A DNA stretch of 64,000 bases from Flintibacter sp. KGMB00164 (GCF_008727735.1 NZ_CP044227.1:62001-126000); one strand, 5' to 3'; positions 56,143 to 64,000 are shown, numbered from the stretch's first letter. Made by a program: numbers and translations. Notes: a model not told the origin generated them from the sequence alone.

Positions 56143-56457
56143 TCAGGCGGGACAATCCATATCGTAATCCACCACAATGCGGTGGTCGATCACCTGACGG
56201 ACAAAGTCCCGTACTTCAATGTGGCGGGGATCGTTGGTATAGTCCTCCAGAGCCTGCTTGCTTTCAAAGACCTGGTTAAGGGCCATCTCATAAAAGCGCT
56301 CCTCGCTGTTGTAGTTGAGCCCCAGCTCCACGCTGCACACGCCGGGAATTTCCTTGCTGATGCGGCGGAAGTGCTCCGCCATGGTATGGGCATTGGTCAG
56401 GCCATCCTGATCAAGAGCCTTGGACTTCATGGAAAAGAATACAATGTGACGGATCAT
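56143..56457 (-). CDS. Dabb-family (stress-responsive alpha/beta barrel) protein
   Basis: The 104-residue product starts IRHIVFFSMKSKA and has the ferredoxin-like dimeric barrel pattern of Dabb proteins (PF07876), with PGVCSVELGLNYN and YTNDPRHIEVRDFV. Some members are small enzymes, such as cyclases or decarboxylases. TAGGAGG precedes ATG 56457. Its promoter region carries a palindrome shared with the regulator and tctC promoters. Confidence 0.9.
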   Translation of the reverse strand: MIRHIVFFSMKSKALDQDGLTNAHTMAEHFRRISKEIPGVCSVELGLNYNSEERFYEMALNQVFESKQALEDYTNDPRHIEVRDFVRQVIDHRIVVDYDMDCPA

Positions 56458-56484
56458 AAAAAGTTACCTCCTAAAATAAATTGA

Positions 56485-56511
56485 CTATATATAGGACGTC
56501 CTACGTATTGA
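56485..56511 (-). promoter_or_regulatory. Promoter and operator of the Dabb/VOC genes
   Basis: On the minus strand TTCAAT and TATAGT are 17 bases apart. Between them lies the operator TAGGACGTCCTACGT (plus strand 56492-56506), whose 12-base core TAGGACGTCCTA is a perfect palindrome. Confidence 0.68.
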
Positions 56512-56753
56512 ACGAATAAAAAAACCTCCTTTCCGCAAGGGGAAAAGACGTCCGGGATCATAGAGGATGCGCGGTGATTATGCTGTACTGGCAAGAAAAA
56601 CTTGTACCGCATTTTGATGGATCTGTCAATAGAAAGTGGAGTGTTTCTTATTATTTTCATCTGAAACAGGATAAAATGGAGACGGCAAATAGTAATTACG
56701 CACAAATTAGAAGGAGCAAAAGCGTAAATAATCACGAAAAAAGCGAAAGGTGC
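56512..56753. other. AT-rich gap without a convincing gene
   Basis: A CTTTCCGCAAGGGGAAAG-type hairpin lies at about 56531-56545. One short open frame (56574-56792) lacks a ribosome site and runs into the promoter of the regulator. Confidence 0.4.
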
Positions 56754-56804
56754 TTGACAGAGGGAGGAAACGTGATATACTCCGAAACGTAGGATGTATG
56801 ACGT
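56754..56804 (+). promoter_or_regulatory. Promoter and operator of the FadR-type regulator gene
   Basis: TTGACA (56754-56759), 16 bases, TATACT (56776-56781), followed at once by ACGTAGGATGTATGACGT (56787-56804), a relative of the palindrome upstream of the Dabb gene. The position over the transcription start suggests self-repression. Confidence 0.72.
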
Positions 56805-56820
56805 ACAAGGAGTGACTTGT

Positions 56821-57549
56821 TTGGTGTCTACTTATGATTCCGTACAGATGATGCAGCCGGCCAGCAATGGTACTGTGGTAGAGAATGTGCTGCACCAGAT
56901 TCGAAATGCCATCTCTGCCGGACGTTTCCGCAGCGGAGACCGGCTGCCCAGTGAGTTTGAGCTGATGAAGGAGCTCAATGTCAGCCGCAATTCCCTTCGC
57001 GAGGCCATGAAAATTCTATCGGCCATCGGGATTGTGGAAATCCGCCGGGGCGATGGGACCTATATCTGCAGTGAGATCAAGCCCAGCTTTATTGACAGTG
57101 TAGCTTATAGCGTATTGCTGGAAGGCAGCAGCGCAGAAGAACTGATCGAGTTCCGTCAGACGCTGGATGAGGATGTGCTCCACATGGCCATCCGGAAAAG
57201 CACCGAGGAGGACATCCAGAAGCTGCAGGAGTACATCAACCAGATGCGTCTCAAGTTCAACAATGGCGAGATCGGCGCTGCGGCGAAGCTGGATTACAGA
57301 TTCCATCAGTATCTGGCCAAGTGTACCCGAAATCGCTTCCTGGAGCGGATGGTGCTGGGTGTGTACGATTTGTTCGAGCGGTCCATTGAAAAGAACATTC
57401 GCACCGAAGAGCTGTTTGCCTCTGCCGATGAGCACCATCAGGAGATGGTGGACTGCATCATCCAGCGCGACGAGAGCCGGGTGGAAGAGGTCATTGCCCG
57501 CAGCCTTTCTTCCTGGAGAAAAGATGTAAAGCACAAAATCAGTGAGTGA
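56821..57549 (+). CDS. FadR/GntR-family transcriptional regulator
   Basis: The 242-residue protein has an N-terminal winged helix (IRNAISAGRFRSGDRLPSEF, LNVSRNSLREAMKIL) and a C-terminal all-helical FCD effector domain. The FCD domain has metal/ligand residues in EFRQTLDEDV, LDYRFHQYLAKC and ADEHHQEMVDCI. Such regulators usually respond to a carboxylic acid. The start is TTG 56821 because AAGGAG lies 8 bases before it; ATG 56794 would overlap the operator. The adjoining operators suggest that it controls itself, the Dabb/VOC pair and the transporter operon. Confidence 0.93.
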   Translation: MVSTYDSVQMMQPASNGTVVENVLHQIRNAISAGRFRSGDRLPSEFELMKELNVSRNSLREAMKILSAIGIVEIRRGDGTYICSEIKPSFIDSVAYSVLLEGSSAEELIEFRQTLDEDVLHMAIRKSTEEDIQKLQEYINQMRLKFNNGEIGAAAKLDYRFHQYLAKCTRNRFLERMVLGVYDLFERSIEKNIRTEELFASADEHHQEMVDCIIQRDESRVEEVIARSLSSWRKDVKHKISE

Positions 57550-57556
57550 AGAAACG

Positions 57557-57601
57557 AACCCCTTGATTCAAAAATAAATAGAGTTGAGGGGTTTGTTTTT
57601 T
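57557..57601 (+). terminator. Intrinsic terminator of the regulator gene
   Basis: AACCCCT pairs with AGGGGTT around an AT-rich loop, followed by TGTTTTTT. Confidence 0.7.
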
Positions 57602-57609
57602 CGAGCTAA

Positions 57610-57622
57610 ACGTAGGACGTCC
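57610..57622 (+). promoter_or_regulatory. Third copy of the ACGTAGGACGTCC operator, upstream of tctC
   Basis: ACGTAGGACGTCC matches the operators at 56492 and 56787. It lies 64 bases upstream of tctC, beside a weak TTGAGG / TAAACG promoter pair. Confidence 0.7.
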
Positions 57623-57685
57623 CATAAAAAGTTTCGATGCCTGAGCATTGAGATAAAACCGAATGGAAGATTAGGAGGAAGAAAA

Positions 57686-58753
57686 ATGAAGATGAAGAAA
57701 CTCGTATCCTTTGCCCTGGCGGCAGCCATGACCCTGTCCTTGGCAGCCTGCGGCAGCTCTGGCGGCGGCAATTCCGCCTCCGGTTCCGGCGGCGGAGATC
57801 AGTCCAGTGGGATTGAGTACCCCGTGCGCTCCATCAACAACATCATCCCCTTCGGCGCCGGCGGCGGCACGGACGTGTGGAACCGTGCGCTGATGGACTC
57901 CATGGGCTCTATCATGGGCCAGACCATTGTATCCTCCAACATGACCGGCGGTTCCGCCGGCTCCATCGGCGTACAGTACGTGTGGGATGCCGCTCACGAC
58001 GGCTACACCCTGTGCGGCACCTCTGAGACCCCCCTCACCATCCCTGTTATGACCAACTCCGAGCTGACCAGCAAGGACTGGAAGTTCTTCATTGCCGCCG
58101 GCTCTCCCGGTGTACTGTGCATCAACAAGAATTCCGACCTGAAGACCCTGGAGGACGTGGTGGCTGCCCTGAAGGCTGAGCCTGAGTCCGTGTCCATTGC
58201 CGGAACCACCGGCGGCCTGTGGTTCGCCCTGGCCAAGCTGTTTGACTCCTACGGCAACGTCCCCTTCAAGTGGGTGGCCTATGACGGCTCCAGCACTGCC
58301 ATCAAGGGCTGCGTGTCCAACGAGGCCGACTGCGTGGTCGCCTCCGCCGGCGAGGTTGTGGAGTATGTCCGTTCCGGTGATCTGATCCCCCTGTGCGTGA
58401 TGGACAAGGAGGACTGGGAGTTCCCTGAGTACGGTAATCTGGAAGCTGTGACCAAGGTGGTTCCTGAGCTGGAGGCTTATTTGCCCCTGAACCAGTTCCT
58501 GGGCTTCATGGTGCCCGCCGACACTGACGCCGCCGTTGTGGAGTATCTGGAGGAAGTGTTCCACGAGGCCATGAAGAGCGACAAGATCCAGCAGTTTGCT
58601 GAGGAGCAGGTCTGTGAGATCTACGATCTGACCGGCGACGAGGCCTCCGCCTTTGCCGCTGAGCTGGAGAGCAAGCTGTGCTGGGTGCTGTATGACATGG
58701 GTCAGACCACCTACAGCCCGGAGGACTTTGGTATCCCCCAGCCCGGTGTGTAA
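57686..58753 (+). CDS. tctC: TTT transporter substrate-binding lipoprotein
   Basis: The 355-residue protein has a lipoprotein signal (LSLAACGSS) and the TctC/Bug fold: IIPFGAGGGTDVWNRAL with the carboxylate-binding loop, then GTTGGLWFALAKLF. It would bind a carboxylic acid outside the cell and hand it to the TctB/TctA membrane pair. ATG 57686 follows GGAGGAAG. It is the first gene of a six-gene operon. Confidence 0.95.
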   Translation: MKMKKLVSFALAAAMTLSLAACGSSGGGNSASGSGGGDQSSGIEYPVRSINNIIPFGAGGGTDVWNRALMDSMGSIMGQTIVSSNMTGGSAGSIGVQYVWDAAHDGYTLCGTSETPLTIPVMTNSELTSKDWKFFIAAGSPGVLCINKNSDLKTLEDVVAALKAEPESVSIAGTTGGLWFALAKLFDSYGNVPFKWVAYDGSSTAIKGCVSNEADCVVASAGEVVEYVRSGDLIPLCVMDKEDWEFPEYGNLEAVTKVVPELEAYLPLNQFLGFMVPADTDAAVVEYLEEVFHEAMKSDKIQQFAEEQVCEIYDLTGDEASAFAAELESKLCWVLYDMGQTTYSPEDFGIPQPGV

Positions 58754-58818
58754 CGATCGATCAGCCAACGGGAAGCACCCCCCTAAGGGGTGCTTCCCAC
58801 CAGTAAAGGAGATTTAAG

Positions 58819-59394
58819 ATGAAAAAATCAACCTTACGGCGGGCAGATTTGGTATTTAGCGTCATCCTGATGATTATCTCCATCGCAGCCATGATCGAAA
58901 GCGTGAAACTGCTGTTTAACCCCTTCGGACGTGACTTCGCGGATGTCAAAGGCGACGACATTAAAACGAGTATCGAGACCTGGTATCAGTCTGTTGGCTT
59001 GGTTCCCTTTATTATTGCAGCGTTTATTCTGATTTGTGCCCTGTGCCTGTTCCACTTTGCCCGCAGAGAGGGCGCCCGGTTTGACTTTATCAAGCTGGAT
59101 AACATCCGCGCACTTTTAAAGAACGAAGAACTTCGGGTAGCAGTCATTGTCACTGTGATCCTGTGTGCATATATCTTCGCGTTTATGCCTCTGTGCCGGG
59201 AGTATCTGGACTTCTTCCCCCGCTTCCAGGCCTTCCCCTTCATGATCGCCACCTTCCTGATGCTTTTTATTATGATGGTGGTCTTCGGCGAGAAGAAGCT
59301 GGTTCCTATCCTGAAGTATTTTGTGGCATCCGCTCTGGCTGCCGGCGCCATCGCGTATGGCTTCGGTATGCTGGCCCTGATTCCCCTGCCCTAA
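58819..59394 (+). CDS. tctB: TTT transporter small membrane subunit
   Basis: The 191-residue protein has four spans (VFSVILMIISIAAMIESV, LVPFIIAAFILICALCLF, VIVTVILCAYIFAFMPL, and a last pair) with a loop after the first span, as in TctB. AAAGGAG precedes ATG 58819. Confidence 0.9.
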   Translation: MKKSTLRRADLVFSVILMIISIAAMIESVKLLFNPFGRDFADVKGDDIKTSIETWYQSVGLVPFIIAAFILICALCLFHFARREGARFDFIKLDNIRALLKNEELRVAVIVTVILCAYIFAFMPLCREYLDFFPRFQAFPFMIATFLMLFIMMVVFGEKKLVPILKYFVASALAAGAIAYGFGMLALIPLP

Positions 59395-59409
59395 GAAAGG
59401 AGGAGACAG

Positions 59410-60954
59410 ATGAACGGTTTAGTTATGCTGGCGCAGCAGTTTGTGGAGCTGATGGACCCCATGGTGCTCCTCATCCTGCTGATGTCCACTCTGCTGGGTG
59501 TCATCATCGGCGCCCTGCCCGGTCTGTCGGCCACCATGGGCATTGCCCTGCTCACCGGCCTGACCTATAAGTTCCCCCTGGATTACACCTTTGCCATTCT
59601 GCTGGGCGTGTACGTGGGCGCCATCTACGGCGGCTCCATGTCGGCCATCCTGCTGAACATTCCCGGCACCGCCTCCGCCGCAGCCACCGCCCTGGAAGGT
59701 CACCCCCTGGCCCTGCAGGGCAAGGCGGAGACCGCCATTAAGGTGACCCGTCTGGCCTCCATCATCGGTACCTTCATCGGCATCCTGGCCCTGGCGCTCA
59801 TCGCCCCTCCCCTGACCAGCATTGCCCTGAAGTTCACCAGCCCTGAGTACTTCATGCTGGCCCTGTTCGGTGTGCTGATCTGCGGCTCCATCGTCACCAG
59901 CGACATCCCCCTGAAGGGCTGGATCGGCGGCCTGATCGGCCTGCTGGTGGCCCAGATCGGTATGGATACCCTCCAGGGCGCCTCCCGGTTTGACTTCGGC
60001 AACAACGCCCTCATGGGCGGCATCGAGATGGTGCCTGCCATGATCGGCTTCTACGCCATCCCTGAGGTCATCAAGGCCTTTGCCAAGCACGATGACGAGG
60101 ATATGACCGTCAACGAGCTCAAGGACAAGAACAAGGAAAAGATCTCCGTTATGCGCCTGGTCTACGGCAAGCTCCGCCTGGTGGTTCAGTCCGCTCTCAT
60201 CGGCCTTGGCATCGGCGCTCTGCCCGGCGTAGGCGAGGACGTGGCAGCCTGGGTGGCCTACGGTGCCGCCAAGAAGACCAGTAAGGAACCCGAAAAGTTC
60301 GGTACCGGCTCTTATGAAGGCGCCATCGCTCCTGAGGTTGGCAACAACGCGGCCATCGGCGGCGCCATGATTCCCATGCTGACCCTGGCTGTCCCCGGCT
60401 CTCCCCCGGCCGCCGTGCTGCTGGGCGCCCTTATGATCCACAACATTCGTCCCGGCCCTATGATCATGCGGGATAACCCCACCTTTATCTATTACGTCGC
60501 CGCTCTGCTGTTCCTGGGCGTGGTGGCCCTGTGGATCGCCGGTATGATCCTGGCCAAGCCCATGACCAAAATCCTGAAGGTTCCCAAGATCTACCTCATG
60601 CCCATCGTGGCTGCCCTGTCCATTGTGGGTGCTTACGCCATCAACAACCGCGCCTTTGACATCGTGGTTTGCCTGGTGTTCGGTGTGGTGGGCTATATTC
60701 TGGACAAGATGCAGTACTCCCCCGCCCCCATCGTCCTGGGCATCATCCTGGGCAATATGATCGACGAGAACTTCCGCCGCTCCCTCATCGTCAGCGACGG
60801 CAGCCTGTCCATCTTCGTCACCCGGCCCATCTCCCTGCTGTTCCTGGCTATCATCGTATTCATCATCATCCGTATGATCATCAAGAAGAAGCCCGCTGCC
60901 CAGGCTGAGCCCAAGGCTGAGACGGTGGCTGCCGCTTCCAACGAGGAGGAATAA
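59410..60954 (+). CDS. tctA: TTT transporter large membrane subunit
   Basis: The 514-residue protein has about 12 spans. It carries the two conserved TctA motifs, GALPGLSATMGIALLTGLTY and, in the second half, GALPGVGEDVAAWVAYG, plus YGGSMSAILLNIPGT. It forms the transport path driven by an ion gradient. AAAGGAGG precedes ATG 59410. The stop is 3 bases before the next gene. Confidence 0.96.
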   Translation: MNGLVMLAQQFVELMDPMVLLILLMSTLLGVIIGALPGLSATMGIALLTGLTYKFPLDYTFAILLGVYVGAIYGGSMSAILLNIPGTASAAATALEGHPLALQGKAETAIKVTRLASIIGTFIGILALALIAPPLTSIALKFTSPEYFMLALFGVLICGSIVTSDIPLKGWIGGLIGLLVAQIGMDTLQGASRFDFGNNALMGGIEMVPAMIGFYAIPEVIKAFAKHDDEDMTVNELKDKNKEKISVMRLVYGKLRLVVQSALIGLGIGALPGVGEDVAAWVAYGAAKKTSKEPEKFGTGSYEGAIAPEVGNNAAIGGAMIPMLTLAVPGSPPAAVLLGALMIHNIRPGPMIMRDNPTFIYYVAALLFLGVVALWIAGMILAKPMTKILKVPKIYLMPIVAALSIVGAYAINNRAFDIVVCLVFGVVGYILDKMQYSPAPIVLGIILGNMIDENFRRSLIVSDGSLSIFVTRPISLLFLAIIVFIIIRMIIKKKPAAQAEPKAETVAAASNEEE

Positions 60955-60957
60955 GAA

Positions 60958-61623
60958 ATGGGTAAGCTTCTTTACACCATTAACACCGTCAACAACTTCA
61001 TGGACATCATCTTCAATCCCTTCGGCAAGCCCTTTGCCGAGGCCAACCCGGACATTGAAGTGTACAACATCATGGACGACAGCCTGCTGGTGGACACTCG
61101 CAAGTACAGCGGCATGACCCCCACCATTGCGTCCCGGATGCTCAACTACGCCAAGGCCGCCGAAGCCTCCGGCGCCGACGGCGTCATCTGCACCTGCACC
61201 TCGGTGAACCACGCCACTAAGATGATCCGTCCCCTGCTGAACATCCCCATGATCAACATCGAGGAGCCCGTGGCCGAGATGGCCGCCAAGAGCGGCAAGC
61301 GCATCGGCGTGATGGGCACCATCCCCACCAGCCCCGGGGCCATTTCCTGGGAAATCGAAGAAAAAGCTGCCGAGATGGGCAAGGAGATTGAGATTGTTCC
61401 CGTGGTGGTGGACGGCGCCTTTGACGTGCTGTGCGCCGGCGACCGGGATAAGCACGACGAGATGGTGTGCGAGGCCCTGTATAAGCTGTCCAAGGAAGTG
61501 GACTGCATCGCCTTTGCTCAGATTTCCATGAGCCTGCTCAAGCATGAGCCTGTGGATGTGCCCCTGTTCAAGATCGGCGCATCCGGCTTTGATAAGATCA
61601 AAGAACTGATGAACTGCAAGTGA
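60958..61623 (+). CDS. Asp/Glu-racemase-fold protein lacking the second catalytic Cys
   Basis: The 221-residue product has the racemase fold with the first Cys motif (ICTCTSVNHATK, Cys80) and IGVMGTIPTSPGAI. The second motif, usually with a Cys, reads DCIAFAQISMS, so Gln stands at the place of the base. Relatives with one Cys include arylmalonate decarboxylase and maleate isomerase-like enzymes, so simple racemization is doubtful. It lies between tctA and a split transketolase, so it likely acts on the imported acid. Confidence 0.87.
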   Translation: MGKLLYTINTVNNFMDIIFNPFGKPFAEANPDIEVYNIMDDSLLVDTRKYSGMTPTIASRMLNYAKAAEASGADGVICTCTSVNHATKMIRPLLNIPMINIEEPVAEMAAKSGKRIGVMGTIPTSPGAISWEIEEKAAEMGKEIEIVPVVVDGAFDVLCAGDRDKHDEMVCEALYKLSKEVDCIAFAQISMSLLKHEPVDVPLFKIGASGFDKIKELMNCK

Positions 61624-61636
61624 GGAGGAATCACAA

Positions 61637-62470
61637 ATGGCAGATCAGGAGAAAGTCCTTCGCCTGGAGGCCCAGGCCAAGGAAGTACGCAAAGAAATTC
61701 TGACCATGATCCACGCCGCCCAGTCCGGCCATCCCGGCGGATCTCTGTCGGCGGCGGACATGATGACCGCCCTGTATTTTGACGAGCTGAACATCGACCC
61801 CCAGAACCCCAAGTGGGAGGACCGTGACCGCTTCGTCCTGTCCAAGGGCCATGTGTGCCCGGTGCTCTACACCTGCCTGGCCCTGAAGGGCTACTTCCCC
61901 AAGGAGGTGCTGGCCACCCTGCGCAAGGAGGGCTCCATCCTCCAGGGCCACCCCGATATGAAGCGCTGCCCCGGCGTGGATATCTCCACCGGCTCTCTGG
62001 GCCAGGGCCTGAGCGTGGCGGTTGGCATGGCGCTGGCTGCCAAGCGGGACGGAAAGAGTTACCGTGTGTTCAGCATGGTGGGTGACGGCGAGAGCGACGA
62101 GGGCCAGATTTGGGAGGCCGTGGAGACTGCCGCCAAGTATAACCTGGACAACTTGGTTATCTTCCTGGACCGCAACCGCCTGCAGAACGACGGCACCTGT
62201 GCCGAGGTCATGCCCAACGGGGACCTGGTGGCCAAGTTCACCGCCTTCGGCTGCCAGACCTGGGAGATCGACGGCCACAACATGAACGAGATCCTGGACG
62301 CCCTGGAGGCGGTCCGGGCCGACCAGTCCGGCAAGCCCAAGTGCATTGTGGCCCACACCGTCAAGGGCAAGGGCGTCTCCTTCATGGAGAACGTGGTCCA
62401 GTGGCACGGTATGGCCCCCAACGATGAACAGTATGCACAGGCCATGAAGGATATTGAGGAGGGATTTTAA
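61637..62470 (+). CDS. Transketolase, N-terminal (thiamine diphosphate) subunit
   Basis: The 277-residue protein corresponds to the first domain of transketolase: MIHAAQSGHPGGSLSAADMM, SKGHVCPVLY, and the diphosphate motif GDGESDEGQIWEA ending in LDRN. Split transketolases are common in Clostridia. GAGGAGG precedes ATG 61637. It directly abuts the C-terminal subunit gene; together they form one enzyme transferring two-carbon units. Confidence 0.94.
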   Translation: MADQEKVLRLEAQAKEVRKEILTMIHAAQSGHPGGSLSAADMMTALYFDELNIDPQNPKWEDRDRFVLSKGHVCPVLYTCLALKGYFPKEVLATLRKEGSILQGHPDMKRCPGVDISTGSLGQGLSVAVGMALAAKRDGKSYRVFSMVGDGESDEGQIWEAVETAAKYNLDNLVIFLDRNRLQNDGTCAEVMPNGDLVAKFTAFGCQTWEIDGHNMNEILDALEAVRADQSGKPKCIVAHTVKGKGVSFMENVVQWHGMAPNDEQYAQAMKDIEEGF

Positions 62471-63412
62471 ATGGTGCAGGTAAAGAATACCAGCCATCCC
62501 ACCCGGGACGCCTACGGAGAGGAGATCCTGGCTCTGGGCAAGGAGAATAAGGATATCTATGTGGTGGACTGCGACATCGGTAAGTCCTGTAAGACCATTC
62601 CCTTTGCCAAGGAACTGCCCGGGCAGCAGGTGAATGTGGGCATTGCCGAGCAGAATGCCGCCGGCGTAGCCGCCGGTCTGGCCACCTGCGGTAAGATCCC
62701 CTTTGTGACGACTTATGCCGTGTTCGGCAGCATGCGTATGGTGGAGCAGATCCGCCAGGAGGTGTGCTATCCCAAGCTGAACGTGAAAATCGCCTGCTCC
62801 CACGGCGGCTTCACCCCCGCCAACGACGGCGCCAGCCACCAGGGTATTGAGGACATGGGTATCCTCCGTACCATCCCCAACATGACCGTCATCATGGGCT
62901 GCGACTATACTTCCACCAAGAAGCTGGTGCGGGAGGCCGCAAAGCACTACGGTCCCGTCTACCTCCGCTTTACCCGTGACGCGGTGCCCGATATCTACGA
63001 TGAGGACGAGGAGTTTGTCATCGGCAAGGCAAAGGAGCTGCGCAGCGGCAAGGACGTGGCCATTATTGCTACGGGCGAGATCATGTCCCTGGCCCTGCAG
63101 GCCTGCGACAAGCTGGCCGAGGAGGGGATCCAGGCCACCGTGCTGGATATGCATACCATCAAGCCCCTGGATACCGAGGCGGTAACCAAGGCACTGAAGG
63201 AGTGCAAAGGTGTGGTCACCGTGGAGGATCACAATGTGATCAACGGCCTGGGCAGCGCCGTGTGTGAGGTGGCTGCCGAACTGGGCTGCGGCAAGGTCAA
63301 GCGCATCGGTATTCCTGACTGCTTCGGTGAGTCCGCCCCCTATCAGCGTCTGCTGGCCAAAAATGGAATCACCGTAGAGGCCATTGTGGATGCCTGCAAG
63401 TCTATGCTGTAA
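62471..63412 (+). CDS. Transketolase, C-terminal subunit
   Basis: The 313-residue protein has the pyrimidine-binding and C-terminal domains: VNVGIAEQNAAGVAAGLATC with the catalytic Glu, SHGGFTPANDGASHQGIEDM, and the final VTVEDHNVINGLGSA. It starts at ATG 62471, right after the stop of the N-terminal subunit. It is the last gene of the operon. Confidence 0.95.
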   Translation: MVQVKNTSHPTRDAYGEEILALGKENKDIYVVDCDIGKSCKTIPFAKELPGQQVNVGIAEQNAAGVAAGLATCGKIPFVTTYAVFGSMRMVEQIRQEVCYPKLNVKIACSHGGFTPANDGASHQGIEDMGILRTIPNMTVIMGCDYTSTKKLVREAAKHYGPVYLRFTRDAVPDIYDEDEEFVIGKAKELRSGKDVAIIATGEIMSLALQACDKLAEEGIQATVLDMHTIKPLDTEAVTKALKECKGVVTVEDHNVINGLGSAVCEVAAELGCGKVKRIGIPDCFGESAPYQRLLAKNGITVEAIVDACKSML

Positions 63413-63493
63413 GATTTTCTGCCTTTAAAAGTCACAACTTCCTACATTCCTTTTCTATTCTATCCTTGGCTGCAACTGAAGAAGTCTACAGCC

Positions 63494-63530
63494 GAAACTC
63501 CCCTCTGGAGGATGCCCAGAGGGGAGTTTC
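63494..63530 (+). terminator. Terminator of the tctC-transketolase operon
   Basis: GAAACTCCCCTCTGG pairs with CCAGAGGGGAGTTTC across 7 bases. The T run is only TTTC. Confidence 0.8.
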
Positions 63531-63603
63531 TACATGATTTGAAATATTTTCAAGTTCTGCTGTAAAATATACAGCACTCGGGCTAGTGAGAGTGGTGCTT
63601 CAC

Positions 63604-63696
63604 ATGATCTGGTTGGAACGCAGATCTCAGGCCAAGCAGAAAAAGAAAATTACCGCCGCTGCCTACCTATATCAGGTGGACAACGACGGCAAATAA
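63604..63696 (+). CDS. Possible 30-residue basic peptide
   Basis: An open frame with RRSQAKQKKKITAAAYLY follows a weak GAGAG site. There is nothing else to support it. The gap 63531-63807 is otherwise empty apart from AT-rich sequence. Confidence 0.2.
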   Translation: MIWLERRSQAKQKKKITAAAYLYQVDNDGK

Positions 63697-63807
63697 GGTG
63701 AGATTTTATTTGATTTTTGGGCTGGGACAGCAGAGATGATCCAATGTCTGTTAAGTGCCCAATAGCATTTTCTTCTCACAAAATAATATAGCTCTGATTC
63801 AATGATG

Positions 63808-63840
63808 AAACAGCCATGGTGTTTGCCGTGGCTGTTTTTT
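63808..63840 (+). terminator. Intrinsic terminator with T run on the plus strand
   Basis: AAACAGCCATGG pairs with CCGTGGCTGTTT, followed by TTT. Its polarity does not suit the minus-strand gene to its right, so an unidentified plus-strand transcript probably ends here. Confidence 0.7.
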
Positions 63841-63844
63841 ATTG

Positions 63845-64000
63845 TCAGTTCCTTTCGGCAGCAGAACTTTGCTGAGCCATGCTGTGGAAATCATCAATCA
63901 TGGATTGCAGCGTAACTTCTTCCATCGCTTTTTTGACTGCGTCTTCAATCTTATGATAAGGAGTTTTCAGCACTTTGCGGATATTTTGTGCGACCGGACA
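63845..64000 (-). CDS. Rrf2-family regulator, C-terminal part (cut by window edge)
   Basis: The visible 51 residues (CPVAQNIRKVLKTPYHKIED, then KKAMEEVTLQSMIDDF) match the end of Rrf2-type winged-helix regulators, which often sense iron-sulfur clusters or Cys status. The DNA-binding domain lies beyond the window, so the sensing type is unknown. Confidence 0.65.
   Translation of the reverse strand, partial: CPVAQNIRKVLKTPYHKIEDAVKKAMEEVTLQSMIDDFHSMAQQSSAAERN

Noticed and set aside
56574-56792. 72-codon plus-strand frame upstream of the FadR-type regulator
   Set aside because: No ribosome site, runs through the regulator's -35 and -10 boxes, no recognisable features.
59419-61545. 708-codon minus-strand frame over tctA and the racemase-fold gene
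   Set aside because: Antisense shadow; both plus-strand genes have clear families, ribosome sites and operon spacing.

Overview
The window is a gene-dense stretch of a GC-rich, spore-forming Firmicute chromosome. The evidence is a T-box leader on ileS, HrcA/CIRCE heat-shock operators, an alpha/beta-type small acid-soluble spore protein (SASP), Rnf genes, RF2/RF3, Clostridia-type tRNAs and rho-independent terminators after many genes. I infer a gut Clostridia lineage of the Oscillospiraceae / Flavonifractor type; the exact taxon is not provable from this sequence. There are no rRNA genes and no CRISPR array.

Layout. 1-5.3 kb: partial ROK kinase, pncB, a rubrerythrin-like gene, and a UDP-galactopyranose mutase/glycosyltransferase pair. 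5.3-10.6 kb: intergenic repeats, T-box, a small zinc-ribbon gene, ileS, trxB. 10.6-21 kb: clpB and hsp20 with CIRCE sites, a D-2-hydroxyacid dehydrogenase, an amidohydrolase, and an amino-acid ABC transporter. 21.06-29.71 kb: an 8,650-bp integrated mobile element. 29.6-41.3 kb: housekeeping genes (SSB-like, TPM/TelA/XpaC operon, ilvA, rpe, recR, sfsA, sseB). 41.5-48.9 kb: a reduced rnf locus (rnfC, an rnfD-rnfG fusion, rnfA), a HAD phosphatase, prfC, prfB. 50-55.4 kb: a divergent two-component system, a CitMHS transporter, carbonic anhydrase, tRNA-Leu and initiator tRNA. 55.7-63.4 kb: a FadR-type regulator with a tripartite tricarboxylate transporter (TTT), a racemase-fold enzyme and a split transketolase.

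The main discovery is the element at 21.06-29.71 kb. It sits inside the 3' coding end of a SASP gene. Both junctions can be read to the base: the only shared core is a dinucleotide (AA on the minus strand). Joining the two element ends gives a symmetrical attP: 9-bp perfect inverted arms, 10 bp, AA, 10 bp, arm. Joining the two host halves restores a normal 64-residue SASP. The attP core lies inside the 3' end of the element's own large serine recombinase gene, so integration swaps the C-terminal tails of recombinase and SASP in frame. The element encodes a Rep with every motif of eukaryotic-virus-like CRESS-DNA Reps (HUH nuclease, YxxK, superfamily 3 helicase). Directly upstream is a 12-bp stem whose loop carries the CRESS nonanucleotide (AAGTATTAC, consensus NANTATTAC) plus two tandem 7-bp iterons. 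An FtsK/TcpA-like ATPase completes a likely mobilizable element. By analogy with skin and SPbeta, which interrupt Bacillus sporulation genes and are excised by large serine recombinases, excision could be linked to sporulation; that part is inference.

A second theme is dispersed, non-coding, hairpin-rich repeats (families A, B and C). Copies differ in sequence but keep their stems through paired changes, which suggests structured RNAs or hairpin-based mobile repeats.
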